From the NCBI GenBank assembly GCA_949316235.1, contig OX438760.1, forward strand, positions 3,288,501-3,352,500: a stretch of DNA of 64,000 bases. Reading direction: 5' to 3'. Each line of letters opens with the position of its first letter. The first letter of the stretch is position 1. This document shows positions 20,718-30,369 of the stretch, piece after piece. A program made the translations under genes and the position numbers. The notes beneath the pieces are model-generated. The model was not told where the DNA came from and searched no databases. It was given only the letters and a program-made list of their open reading frames with translations. The DNA comes from Oegoconia quadripuncta (lineage: Eukaryota; Arthropoda; Insecta; Lepidoptera; Autostichidae).

Positions 20718-22389
20718 GGTGTTTGGTAGGGAGCTGTACATACGCCTAGGGTAGAAACTAGGGATGGTCTGCTACCTACCCCCGCCCATTATATTGACCT
20801 TGACCGCCAGGTTTTATTTTAATGATTTTTTTTTATTTTTTAAGGAAAACTCCATTTTTTTTATTAAAACTACCTGTAGCTCAAAATCTATCCATAGGAC
20901 AGGTCTGCTAATGGTCTTGTTTTAATCGTTAGAGTCTTAGTATACTGCAAAAATTAATTTCACACCTGAAAATTGTAGAGAAGAAAAGTTATAGGGCCTG
21001 AAGTACCGTAGTATGGTAAAAAAATAATTTTAAGGGCAACTTTCTATGGGGTTTAAAAAAAAACTAACAGGGTTGGAGTTCTTCTGATTTTTTAAAAACA
21101 TCCTCAGTCCATACCCTTTCTAATGATATGCTAAAAGTGTTATTATCACTTTTAGTTCTGAAGTTATTAATTAATTTCCGCAACTAAGGCACTTTAAGCA
21201 ATAATTTCAACTAATGAAAATTAAATGTGTCCGATCGTAAAAGGATAGCAAATAAAACGTAATTTGTTTAATGACTAATTTTATTTCAAAATTGGTTCAA
21301 ATTGGTGACCATTAACCTGTGAACATGCTCGGAACCTCTTCCTCATCTCCACGGTCACGGTGCCAAGCAGCAGTTCCTCGCGCATCGTATTGAAAGCGGC
21401 ATGTATCTTGCTTATCAAAACCTCCCTTGTTGGTACTTCCTCTGCGTACACCAACTCTTTCGCCCTTCCCCAGACGTAGAAATCAAGCGGGGTAAGATCA
21501 GGTGACCTTGGAGGCCAGGGAATTGGCCCGCCCCGACCTATCCAAGCATTAGGGAAGGAGTTGCTTAAAAACTCCCTCACAGCTAGGCTCCAATGGGCAG
21601 GACAGCCGTCGTGCTGAAAGACTATGGGCCGATCTTCATCGAACACATCTTCCACTAAAACGGGCAATTCATTTTCGAGAAAATGTAGGTAGTCTTGCCC
21701 GTTTAAGTTGTCTGGCAAGAAGTGTGGCCCTATCAAGCGATTGCCGATGACGCCTGCCCATACGTTCACCGAGAACCTTCTTTGGAATAAATTGGTCACC
21801 AATTTGAACAAATTTTGTAATAAAATTAGTCATTAAACAAATTACATTTTATTTGCTATCCTTTTACGATCGGACACATTTAATTTTCATTAGTTGATAT
21901 TCTTGCTTAAAGTGCCTTAGTTGCGGAAATTAATTAATAACTTCGGAACTAAAAGTGATAATAACACTTTTAGCATATCATTAGAAAGGGTATGGACTGG
22001 GGATGTTTTGAAAAAATCAGAAGAACTCCAACCCTGTTAGTTTTTTTTTAAACCCCATAGAAAGTTGCCCTTAAAATAATTTTTTTACCTTACTACGGTA
22101 CTTCAGGCCCCATAACTATTCTTCTCTACAATTTTCTGGTGTGAAATAAATTTTTACAGTACACTAAGACTCTAATGATTAAAACAATACCATTAGCAGA
22201 CCTGTCCTATGGATAGATTTTGAGCTACAGGTAGTTTTAATAAAAAAAATGGAGTTTTCCTTAAAAATTAAAAAAAAATCATTAAAATAAAACCTGGCGG
22301 TCAAGGTCAATATAATGGGCGGGGGTAGGTAGCAGACCATCCCTAGTTTCTACCCTAGGCGTATGTACAGCTCCCTACCAAACACCCTG
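20715..22389 (-). mobile_element. Tc1-like foldback element with about 590-bp arms
   Basis: Starts CAGGGTGTTTGGTAGGGAGC and ends with its reverse complement, flanked by TA on both sides (20713-20714, 22390-22391). The arms run from 20715 to about 21307 and from about 21797 to 22389, with only scattered mismatches. The roughly 490-bp centre encodes the C-terminal half of a transposase on the minus strand. The arms are far longer than the ends of an ordinary Tc1-like transposon, so the element looks rearranged, with one flank plus some transposase sequence copied in inverse orientation. Confidence 0.88.
21281..21811 (-). pseudogene. Tc1/mariner-type transposase, C-terminal half
   Basis: 176 codons on the minus strand: FSVNVWAGVIGNRLIGPHFL, then VFQHDGCPAHWSLAVREFL (second catalytic Asp in the QHDG..AH box), PPRSPDLTPLDFYVWGRAKE (third acidic position in the SPDLTPLD box), to the stop at 21281. 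This is the DDE_3 type seen in many insect Tc1-like elements. The DNA-binding half and the first catalytic Asp are absent, and the apparent start lies inside the inverted arm, so the protein cannot be active. Confidence 0.85.
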
Positions 22390-22530
22390 TATAAATTTAT
22401 AGTTTTTACTTAATTTATATTTTACATTTTAAATTTTAATTTATATTTTTTTTGATAATGTTCTAGCTCAAAGTAACTAAAACTTTGTCATAACTTATTT
22501 TTTACCTACTCGGCTATCATAGCTCTCAAC

Positions 22531-23167
22531 CACAGATTTATAAACTAAAGGGAGATATGCTAAGGGGGCGTGGCGCGTGCGAACGCAATATGCACAAAAC
22601 AGAAACAAATGCGGGCGCCGTTGATTAGTCGTGAACACAATTACGGACGGAGCGCAACATATATTTTTTCCCGAAATGCCAAGTTGTTCGGTGGTTATTT
22701 GCAAAAACCGAAGTGTCACAAAAAACTACAGGTCAGATGGAATTACATATCACCGGTAAGTACTGAGTTTAACGCTTTATTCTAGCAAATATCATTAAAT
22801 AAAATTTTATTTACGAAAGAATCCACAAAACTCTAAAAAATATATCAATACTATCACTTCGAGTTTTCACTGAACCATTGCCGTTCAAACTCGTAGAACT
22901 GAAATTCAAAGCAATACTAAAGTAGCAATGTAGTTAATGCTAAACAACACGTTCATGTTGTCAAATTGTTAATGTACTTGTGTGTCTTTACGTTGCGGTT
23001 TGCTGTTACGCGATTGGCTTGCGTTGCTTGTGTTGATTGTAATAGGGTGAGTGAGCGCGTGTTCGTATTGTTGTGCATATGTAGTTGTAATTTTCGAAGG
23101 CGACAGCCGGACTCGAACAACTAGTCAGTGAAACCATAGGTATCTCCCTTTAGTTTATAAATCTGTG
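22531..23167 (+). mobile_element. P-element-like DNA transposon, internally deleted (637 bp)
   Basis: A perfect 27-bp inverted repeat (starting CACAGATTTATAAACTAAAG) bounds the element at 22531-22557 and 23141-23167. The 8-bp sequence CTCTCAAC flanks both ends (22523-22530, 23168-23175) as a target duplication. An 8-bp duplication with TIRs of about 30 bp and a THAP-coding first exon is the P-element pattern; hAT elements also make 8-bp duplications but do not start with THAP. Most of the transposase gene is missing. It sits at the edge of an older RT relic. Confidence 0.82.
22676..22755 (+). CDS. THAP-domain N-terminal exon of the P-like transposase
   Basis: ATG at 22676, 26 codons, ending CACCG|gtaagt (phase 2). 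Reads MPSCSVVICKNRSVTKNYRS then DGITYHR. The MPxC-x4-C start, basic middle and 'I.(Y/F)HRF'-like end match the first part of THAP zinc fingers (C2CH; sequence-specific DNA binding). In P elements the THAP domain binds the transposon ends. No further exon was seen inside the element, so it is a leftover of the autonomous parent. Confidence 0.72.
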
Positions 23168-23176
23168 CTCTCAACA

Positions 23177-24500
23177 GACATGGCTATATTTGCATTAAAA
23201 GATACAGTTAAAAGTTATATAAAAAGAAATACTTCAGTTTACTCATGTTTTCTTGATTTAAGTCGCGCTTTCGACACTATTAATTATGAAATACTTTGGA
23301 AAAAACTTAGGAACACTAACATACCAGAAAATGTAACCAGTCTTTTGAGGCTCTGGTACGGAAACTAGACAAATGAGGTACGGTGGGGTGATGCTACATC
23401 GGAGAGTTATAAACTCAACTGCGGGGTGAGGCAGGGGCGGCTGACCTCGCCGGTCCTGTTCAACCTGTATGTTAACGACTTGATCGAGGAGCTCAGCAGT
23501 ACCAATGTAGGTTGTTATGTTGACAATGTTAGAATAAATAACCTAAGTTATGCTGATGATATGGTGCTGCTGAGCGCCTCGGCAAGAGGGCTGAGGGAGT
23601 TGGTTTCCGTGTGTGAGCGGTTTGCGGAAAGAAACTGGCTGAAGTATAATACAAAGAAAACCAAGGTCATGATATTTAAACATGATAAAAAAGGACCTGA
23701 AAATATTTTACCAATATCCCTCTGTGGCTCACTATTACTATGTGTATCGAAATTTAAATATCTAGGACATATCATTACTGAATATCTTAATGACGATGAT
23801 GACATTGAGAGACAGAGAAGGTCTCTATGCGAAGTAACATGCTGGCGCGGCGGTTTGCTAGCTGCTCGAAGGATGCCAAGATCACCTTGTTCAAGGCATA
23901 CTGCCAGGCGTTCTACACCAGCCACCTATGGTACTCATACACACAACGCAGCTACTACTCATTCCGAGTGCAATATAATACTGCCTTTAGGGGTATGCTG
24001 GGGTTGCCAAGGTGGTGCAGCGCGTCTGGTATGTTTGCCGGGAACAGGGTGAATGATTTCTGTGATGCGAAACCTTGAGGGCGTCATTCGAGCAGATAGC
24101 AAGATCATCCAGAAATAAAGTAATTTTGGCTGTATATAATTTTATATACTAGATGATAATTTTATTAATATAAAGTACAAATATAAATAAAATTATATAA
24201 TTAAATAGTGTGTGCAATAAATGATAAATAAATAAAAATAAATAAAATAGTAATTAAATAGTACAAATATAAATAAATAAAATAATGTAATATGTAAATG
24301 ACTAAATTGTGCAATGTGCATACTAATGACAATTATAATCGTGCAATGTTAATTTTGAAAAAAAAAATGTAATTTTTTAAATTTTGAATTTGAATTTAAA
24401 TTATAAATTTAAATTGTAATTTAAATTTTTAATGTAAATTTTAATGTAAATGATATGGGACAAGTTCCTGCAATAAAGATTTTTATTTTTTATTATTTAT
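23177..24500 (+). pseudogene. Non-LTR retrotransposon RT domain and 3' end, frameshifted
   Basis: Reads LSTDMAIFALKDTVKSYIKR, then CFLDLSRAFDTINYEILWKK (RT motif A with catalytic Asp), a stop at 23368, RQGRLTSPVLFNLYVNDL (motif B), NLSYADDMVLLSASARG (catalytic YADD), WLKYNTKKTKVM, and in another frame FRVQYNTAFRGMLGLPRWCS. The order is that of Jockey/CR1-type LINE ORF2. The 3' UTR is very AT-rich and ends 'gcaataaagatttttatttt' with a TTATTA tail at about 24520. At least two frame lesions. The P-like element lies just upstream and has separated it from any earlier sequence. Confidence 0.85.
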
Positions 24501-24905
24501 TATTATTTTATTATTGCGCGCTCGCTTATCGCTATATCGCCTCGTATGTAATAATCACCATAGCACACTTGTATCATAATGTACTACACATTATGATATG
24601 ATTTTCTAGTTTTATTTGAAATATATACAAACGTATTTAATTCAACTTTGTTTCATTTTTACCAATTAAAACCCCAAAAAACGTCGGCTCGCACGTAAAC
24701 AATGATAGAACAAAATGCAATGTAGGTATAGATATAAACAAACTTAGACAAAGCCTATGATATCGTAAGCTCCATTCATTGACATGTTATTGCACATTTT
24801 CATAAAGGTGTCAGATTGCGGGTCGGAAAATGCTGCCCAAATTAAGTCACTCATTCATAAAATAATATAAAATTATTATAAAAAATTTACAGATCTAAAA
24901 ATTTT
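24500..24905. other. AT-rich unassigned
   Basis: Follows the LINE tail; no gene or repeat recognised. Confidence 0.35.
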
Positions 24906-25640
24906 TTAGATATTTTTTAGTCCCACAAGAAGCCGCAAAATCTTCCGTAAAGCATTCAGCCACTTTACTGAAGAATTTCTACAGAATATTTTCGAGTTTA
25001 GGCTGATAGCTTTACTGCCAAGTTATAATTAATAATAAATAAAAGGCTTTTTGGCAGGAACTCGGCGAGTGATGTTGCATTTTTGTTTTCATTTCTAATA
25101 ATTTGTGCATATTGAGTTTTTAGGCTGGAAATATACGTCCGATAGTGTTACCGATTGTCTGATCACATTCAGTCGTTCTCGAGCTATTATCCCGAGTGCT
25201 TGCATGCGGAGCAGAAAGAAAAAAATGTACGACAAATTACATATTATTGCATATACTTATTGCCAAAAAAATTGAAAATTGATAATATTTGCTCGTGTTG
25301 ACGCGAAACAAGAAGAAACGGATGATAAATCGTATTCACCTCGGCACTGTTTCCGTCTCGGACGTCCGATCCGATTATCGGATCGGACGTGTATTCGTTC
25401 AAACAAAACTATGGCTCCAACACCTTGGATGGAAAAATGTGACGTATGTTCCCGGCCTTAAGCTTAATAATGGTATAAAGTTGTGCAGCAAAAGTCAGTA
25501 ATGGTGTACAAGTGAAGGGAAGTGTACGCTTTCAGGTTGCCCACAAGAAGCCACTTTACTGAAGAATGGCTTGACAGTGACGACTCTGTATACGCCAAGT
25601 ATTTTATTTTATTTTATTCGGAACACCAACAGCAGAAATA
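24906..25640 (+). repeat. Repeat family D, rearranged partial copies
   Basis: Blocks of the family D unit occur out of order: 'cccacaagaagccgc' to 'ccactttactgaagaat' at about 24923-24980, 'ggctttttggcaggaactcggcgag' at 25046, and 'agcttaataatggtataaag' to 'ctgtatacgccaag' at 25461-25600. Unrelated sequence including a GC-rich palindrome separates the last two. Confidence 0.75.
25362..25390. repeat. Perfect 13-bp GC-rich palindrome, 3-nt loop
   Basis: 'acgtccgatccga' tta 'tcggatcggacgt'. Stands out from the AT-rich surroundings between two family D blocks. Confidence 0.9.
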
Positions 25641-25789
25641 AAAAGGTTGAGTACATGGAATATTTCACGACGAATGAATTGACTTCACTAAACTGAAGAA
25701 ATAAAATAAATAAGATATGGCTGTATGGGCGTTGCCTCCTCCAAGAGGAGTGAATTAAAACAAAAAAGAAAGAGATCCGCCAAAAATTG

Positions 25790-26177
25790 CTTGAATTTTG
25801 GCTTTTTTTGCTTTTTGGCGGAAACTCGGCGAGTGAAGTTGCATTTTTCTTTATAATTCTTATAATTTGTGCATTCTAACTTTTGAAGCTTAATAATGGC
25901 AGAATATTGTGCAGCAAACGTTAGTGATGGTGTACAAGTAAAAGGGAAGTGTAAATTAAAGTGCGTAACGGAGCTTTCGGGTTCCCACAAGAAGCCGCCA
26001 AAATCTTTTGTAAAGCATTCTGCCACTTTACTGAAGAATGACTTGACCGTGACTAGACTCTGTATACGCCAAGTATACGACGAATTACTTGTTTTGACTG
26101 AGACTGACTTACAAACTAAAAAAATAAGAGAAATAAGACATGGCTGTTATGAGCTAGATCCCTTTGCCTTCTCCTAA
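25790..26177 (+). repeat. Repeat family D, full copy
   Basis: Unit of about 385 bp: 'tttggcggaaactcggcgag' start, the line 'gcttaataatggcagaatattgtg', 'gggttcccacaagaagccgc', 'ctgtatacgccaagtatacg', to 'ctcctaaaggagagaatg'. It holds a 93-codon open frame at 25896-26177 that other copies lack because they differ by one base, so I do not call it a gene. Confidence 0.88.
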
Positions 26178-26234
26178 AGGAGAGAATGAAACGAAGAAAA
26201 AAAATTGCTTGAATTTTGTAAAGGAAAGTATAAT

Positions 26235-26640
26235 TGGCTTTTTGGCGGGAACTCGGCGAGTGAAGTAGCATTTTTCTTTATAGTTCTTATAATTTGTGCA
26301 TTCTGACTTTTGAAGCTTAATAATGGCAGAATATTGTGCAGCAAACGTTAGTGATGGTGTACAAGTGAAGGGAAGTGTAAATTAAAGTGCGTAACGGAGC
26401 TTTCGGGTTCCCACAAGAAGCCGCCAAAATCTTTTGTAAAGCATTCTGCCACTTTACTGAAGAATGACTTGACCGTGACTAGACTCTGTATACGCCAAGT
26501 ATACGACGAATGACTTGTTTTGACTGAGACTGACTTACAAACTAAAGAATAAGAGAAATAAGACATGGCTGTTATGAGCTAGATCCCTTTGCCTTCTCCT
26601 AAAGGAGAGAATGAAACGAAGAAAAAAAATTGCTTGAATT
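26235..26640 (+). repeat. Repeat family D, full copy in tandem
   Basis: Nearly identical to the copy at 25790 and in the same orientation, so the pair is a recent tandem duplication. Its end is about 145 bp before the PTRH2 start codon, so it forms the proximal 5' flank of that gene. Confidence 0.9.
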
Positions 26641-26784
26641 TTGTAAAGGAAAGTATAATTTGTTGTTTTTCAGTTTTATGTTACCTATTAAAATTATAGA
26701 GCTGTATAATTCGTTCAGCAAGTAGTAAAATTGCAATTACCAAACTTCTGTAAAATCAAATCAACCATTTCTACCCAAAAGAAA

Positions 26785-26904
26785 ATGGAATTCAATGTGT
26801 CTTTTTGGTCAGGATTAGGCTGTGGCATATGCATCGGCATTTCTGTAATAGCCCTCAAGAAATACCTTGGACTATTCTCTGAGACCGCAAAAGCTGTGAA
26901 GACG
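26785..26904 (+). CDS. PTRH2: PTRH2 exon 1 (membrane anchor)
   Basis: The first in-frame ATG is 26785; upstream in-frame codons have no ATG. Ends phase 0 at AAGACG|gtaagc. Confidence 0.9.
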
Positions 26905-29607
26905 GTAAGCCGGAAAACTGAAGTTACATTTGTTTTGTGTTTCATTCATCTAGAAGAGGTTATAATCTATGTTGTGTCTTTGATCTGCACTGTTAACAAA
27001 TTATGTATGAATATTAGACCCTTGTCTAATGGACATTTGTCTGAAATAAACAAATTTTATTATATTTATTAGATGTCTTTTTATGTTATGTTTATGTAAG
27101 TATATATTTTTATATTTTGTAGTATTTTATGTAGTTATGCCCATTAGTCTGTATTTATAATTATGATTATATATTATTTTATTACTATTGTTTGAATGTT
27201 AGGTATATTTATCATTTATATATATTATAGTATAAGGATTTAGATATGTTTTACTTTTGTAGTTTACTTTACGCTACGCAGTAGTAGTGTATTATATTAA
27301 GTTTCTTTGCCATGGTTGTCTGGAAGAGATCGCTATAAGCGATAAGACCGCCTTTGTACACCGGTTAAAATAATATCACTGTGTATATTTTTAAGCTGTG
27401 TACAATAAAGAATTTTTTCTTTCTTTCTTTCTCCAGCAGTGGACGTCTTTCGGCTGATATGATGATGATTAGATGCTTTGTATTATATAGTTTGATATAA
27501 TATTGTAATGTAGTATTCTGTCGAACAGTTTCCATACTTTTTAGGAAGTATATTAGTACAGCGAAATGGGACGTTCACAAATTTCTGCCCTTTGGGGCAG
27601 AGACCATTGGACAGGGGAGACCGGAGGCGCATCAGCTTTTCAAAGAGCTGGAGTCGCGACTGGTAGAAATATTGGCTGGCAGCTATCTTGGCCAGCGCAT
27701 AAATCTGGCCATACAACATGGCAACGCTGCTAGCCTTCTGGCATTAAAGCAGTGACCTGTATTCTACCTATGACCTAAACATATCAATCAATCAAATACA
27801 CTTTATTATTTAAATAAGGAACAATATAGGAATATCCAGGGCCTGTAATTTTGAAATTGAAATAATTTATTTGCTTGATTTTGGGTACAAGATAGGATGA
27901 CACATAATAACAGAAGTCGCATTCAAAATCTACTTAAAATCTAGCGTGCAAATATTTAATAAATTAGGATAGCATTAGATAGGTTATTACTTAAATATAA
28001 TAATGTATGTTGTCACAATATAAAACTAATTAACTGTCAACGATGTTCAAATTTTGGTTTTTTAAATTATACTGTTAATATCTTTTTATGTCCTGTATCG
28101 TAACATAATGTAAATATATATTCACACAAACTATTAATTTAATCAAATAGGCTTTGTTGTTTAAATAAGGAATGTAGGCACATTTAAATATCTTATAGAA
28201 ATTACAAATTTATTATTTATAATAAACTGAAAATTTAATTGTGTCCGTACATAAGGATTCAAGGATCTTCTTTACACCTAAAAATTTCTTAATTTATCAC
28301 ATTAATTTGGTATCGGGTGTAGGCTGTTTAATTCATCATCATCATAATCAGCCACAGGATGTTTGATTAATTTACAATAAAATGAATTTATCATTATCTA
28401 TTCCGTCATAGGTCAAGAATGTTGAAAAGGGACAAGAAATAAGACTGAGTTAAATATATTCATTTATTGATTCTGCATTATAACAAAATAAAAGAAGTTA
28501 ATAAAAAAAATTAAACACAACTTACAAAATACATTATAACGATCAAGGCCTCTTGTCATTTCATCAATAACAAAATCAGTATATCAGGTGCTTGCATTTA
28601 TTGCTACATTTACTCAAAACATAACTTTAGAGTTATAATCAGTTGTAGCAATCGGATATGGCATTGGCACTTTGCTAGCCGGTTTTTTTTTTTTTTTTAT
28701 TCACAACGGGTTAGTACTTGACCTCAATCACACCTGATGTTAAGTGAAGATGAGATCGAAGGTGGAAGCGTTCTGACCCGGAAACCCCAACACATTTGGG
28801 GGACTGGCTATCTTATCTCTGACAACCGGAACACAACAATGCTATTAACATTGCTGCTTGGCGGCAGATTTAGATAAGATGGTGGTAGCTAGCCAGGCGG
28901 ACATTTAAAATGCCCTACCACCAACCAAACCGAGTACTTAAACATGTACCCCGCTGGGGATCGAACCCGCGACCTCCGAATCGTAAACCCAATGTTGTTT
29001 ACATTGAGCCACGGAGGCGGTTATACATACAATCGTACATTGTCAAATACAAGGAAAAACAACTGTGCTGGAGCAATTTTGAAAGGGTGGTGAATGACTT
29101 GTATGGAATGGGACTACACAACACAGTTTTTTTACTATAGCATGTCTATGAAAATAGCTATAAAATTCGACTAAGCGCCTATGACTAGGCAGAAACAGAT
29201 GTTTTTTCCTCCTTTAATTTTTCCATATAATTTTTTTTCAGTATGCCTCAAATACTGAATACAAGTTAGTTTTAGTCGTAAGGACAGACCTCAATATGAG
29301 TAAAGGCAAAATAGCTGCTCAATGCGGACATGCAGCAGTAGGAGCATTTGAGAAGGCACAGAAACGTGACATAGAAGGCTTGAAGTGTTGGCAAATGACT
29401 GGTCAAGCAAAAATAGCCTTGAAAACGGACTCCGTTGAAGAGATGACACAAATAGCTGCCAATGCTAAAAAGATGGGGCTTGTTACATCATTAATAAGGG
29501 ATGCGGGAAGAACACAGATAGCTCCAAACAGTATAACAGTTTTAGGAGTTGGACCGGCACCTAAGGAAATTATAGATAAAGTGACTGGACATTTGAAGTT
29601 GTTGTAA
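26785..29607 (+). CDS. PTRH2: Peptidyl-tRNA hydrolase 2, mitochondrial (two exons)
   Basis: Releases tRNA from prematurely dropped peptidyl-tRNA; the animal protein (Bit1) is anchored in the mitochondrial outer membrane and is also linked to cell death on detachment. Exon 1 (26785-26904, ATG, 40 codons) encodes a hydrophobic anchor, WSGLGCGICIGISVIALKKY. Exon 2 (29242-29607) encodes the complete PTH2 domain: YKLVLVVRTDLNMSKGKIAA, QCGHAAVGAFEKAQ, LIRDAGRTQIAPNSITVLGV and the C-terminal DKVTGHLKLL. The K-GK-AAQCGHA and D-GRTQIAP-S-TVLG boxes are the conserved active-site surfaces. Splice signals are GACG|gtaagc and ttttttttcag|TATGCC, both phase 0. Total 161 residues, normal for the family. No lesions. 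The 2.3-kb intron holds LINE and SINE insertions. Confidence 0.95.
27070..27440 (+). repeat. CR1/Zenon-like LINE 3' end in the PTRH2 intron
   Basis: Ends 'gtgtacaataaagaatttt' with a TTCT/CTTT repeat tail. The phrase 'tgccatggttgtctggaagag' to 'gaccgcctttgtacacc' is the usual 3' UTR of lepidopteran CR1-type LINEs. Confidence 0.65.
27500..27760 (+). pseudogene. Retrotransposon ORF C-terminal fragment
   Basis: The + strand reads WDVHKFLPFGAETIGQGRPE, then LFKELESRLVEILAG and YLGQRINLAIQHGNAASLL, with a stop soon after. This resembles the end of insect retroelement ORF2 proteins ('PF..ETLGPWG...GSYL.QRI..AIQRGNAAS'). Only this end remains. Confidence 0.6.
27761..28680. other. PTRH2 intron, AT-rich LINE debris
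   Basis: Repeated 'aaatttggaacaatttattt...aaataaggaa' phrases (27785-27830, 28140-28170) suggest further LINE 3' UTR pieces. No coding signal. Confidence 0.4.
28682..29022 (-). repeat. tRNA-derived SINE, family 1, full-length copy
   Basis: On the minus strand: head AACCGCCTCCGTGGCTCAAT (box A-like), 'gcgggttcgatccccagcgg' (box B), then a roughly 250-bp body and a poly-A tail (T run at 28683-28698). This is the best reference copy of the family, which recurs about ten times, mostly in p53 A/B introns. Confidence 0.9.
29242..29607 (+). CDS. PTRH2: PTRH2 exon 2 (PTH2 catalytic domain)
   Basis: Starts at TATGCC after ttttttttcag and ends with TAA at 29605-29607. Full catalytic domain, open throughout. 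Confidence 0.95.
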   Translation, partial: YASNTEYKLVLVVRTDLNMSKGKIAAQCGHAAVGAFEKAQKRDIEGLKCWQMTGQAKIALKTDSVEEMTQIAANAKKMGLVTSLIRDAGRTQIAPNSITVLGVGPAPKEIIDKVTGHLKLL

Positions 29608-30160
29608 ATAGTTATTATGATTAGTACATTTTTAAAAAACTGGAAACCCATTTTTTGATTGACCTTGTGCTTATTCAGAGTGGTGGCAAAGGGAAAAAAA
29701 TTCCCGGCGTCTCCATTGGCCGTCAGTGTAGAATATCTGTGTAACGCCATCTATTGTACAGCTTTACGTCTCCTGTTGGGGCAAAGCCTCCTTTCTCTAG
29801 AAGAGGTTATGGGCCTTAACCTTAAACCAGTGTAGGGTGCTGGATTTGTGTTAGTCTAGTGGCTTAACGTGATCTCCGAAGCATAGAACCACGCATTGGT
29901 GACCAGTCCCTGACTTCACTAATCGAAAATAAATAGCTGAAATCAGTGTTGCCAGATCAGAAATATGAAAAAATCAAAAACGCCGATTTTCGACAAAAAA
30001 AAAAGCGGAATTTGTTGTTTTAACAATTACATCGATTTTCCTCTCTCAATTCATTCGCTTATAGAAGTTTTTAACTGTTTATTCGTTCATGAACAAAGTA
30101 AAAGCCAAAAGGTTGTTGTTGCTGAATTGAAACAAGCGGAACGGCGTAACTAATATCCAT
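29608..30160 (+). other. PTRH2 3' flank
   Basis: Probable 3' UTR followed by unassigned sequence. An AATAAA-like site lies at about 29927, but the real poly-A site cannot be fixed. Confidence 0.35.
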
Positions 30161-30369
30161 CATGTAACTAATATTATATATGCGAAAATTGAGATGTTTA
30201 TTTGTTGTTTGTTGCTCAATCACGGCGAAACGGATTTGGATGAAATTTGGTATATATGTAAAATATATAAGACATAGGATAGTTTTTATCCCGATAAAGT
30301 GAGTAGTTCCCACGGAATAAACAGTTTGCGCGATATTCCACGTAGGCGAAGCCGCGGGCGGAAAGCTAG
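30160..30369 (+). mobile_element. Non-autonomous Helitron, 3' end
   Basis: Ends in 'gcgaagccgcgggcggaaag' and CTAG at 30366-30369 followed by T. The body 'cacggcgaaacggatttgga', 'atcccgataaagtgagtagttccc' is shared with 45900-46034. Confidence 0.7.

Noticed and set aside
25896..26177. 93-codon open frame as a gene
   Set aside because: It lies within a dispersed repeat, and three other copies lack the frame because of a one-base difference; no splice or family signal.
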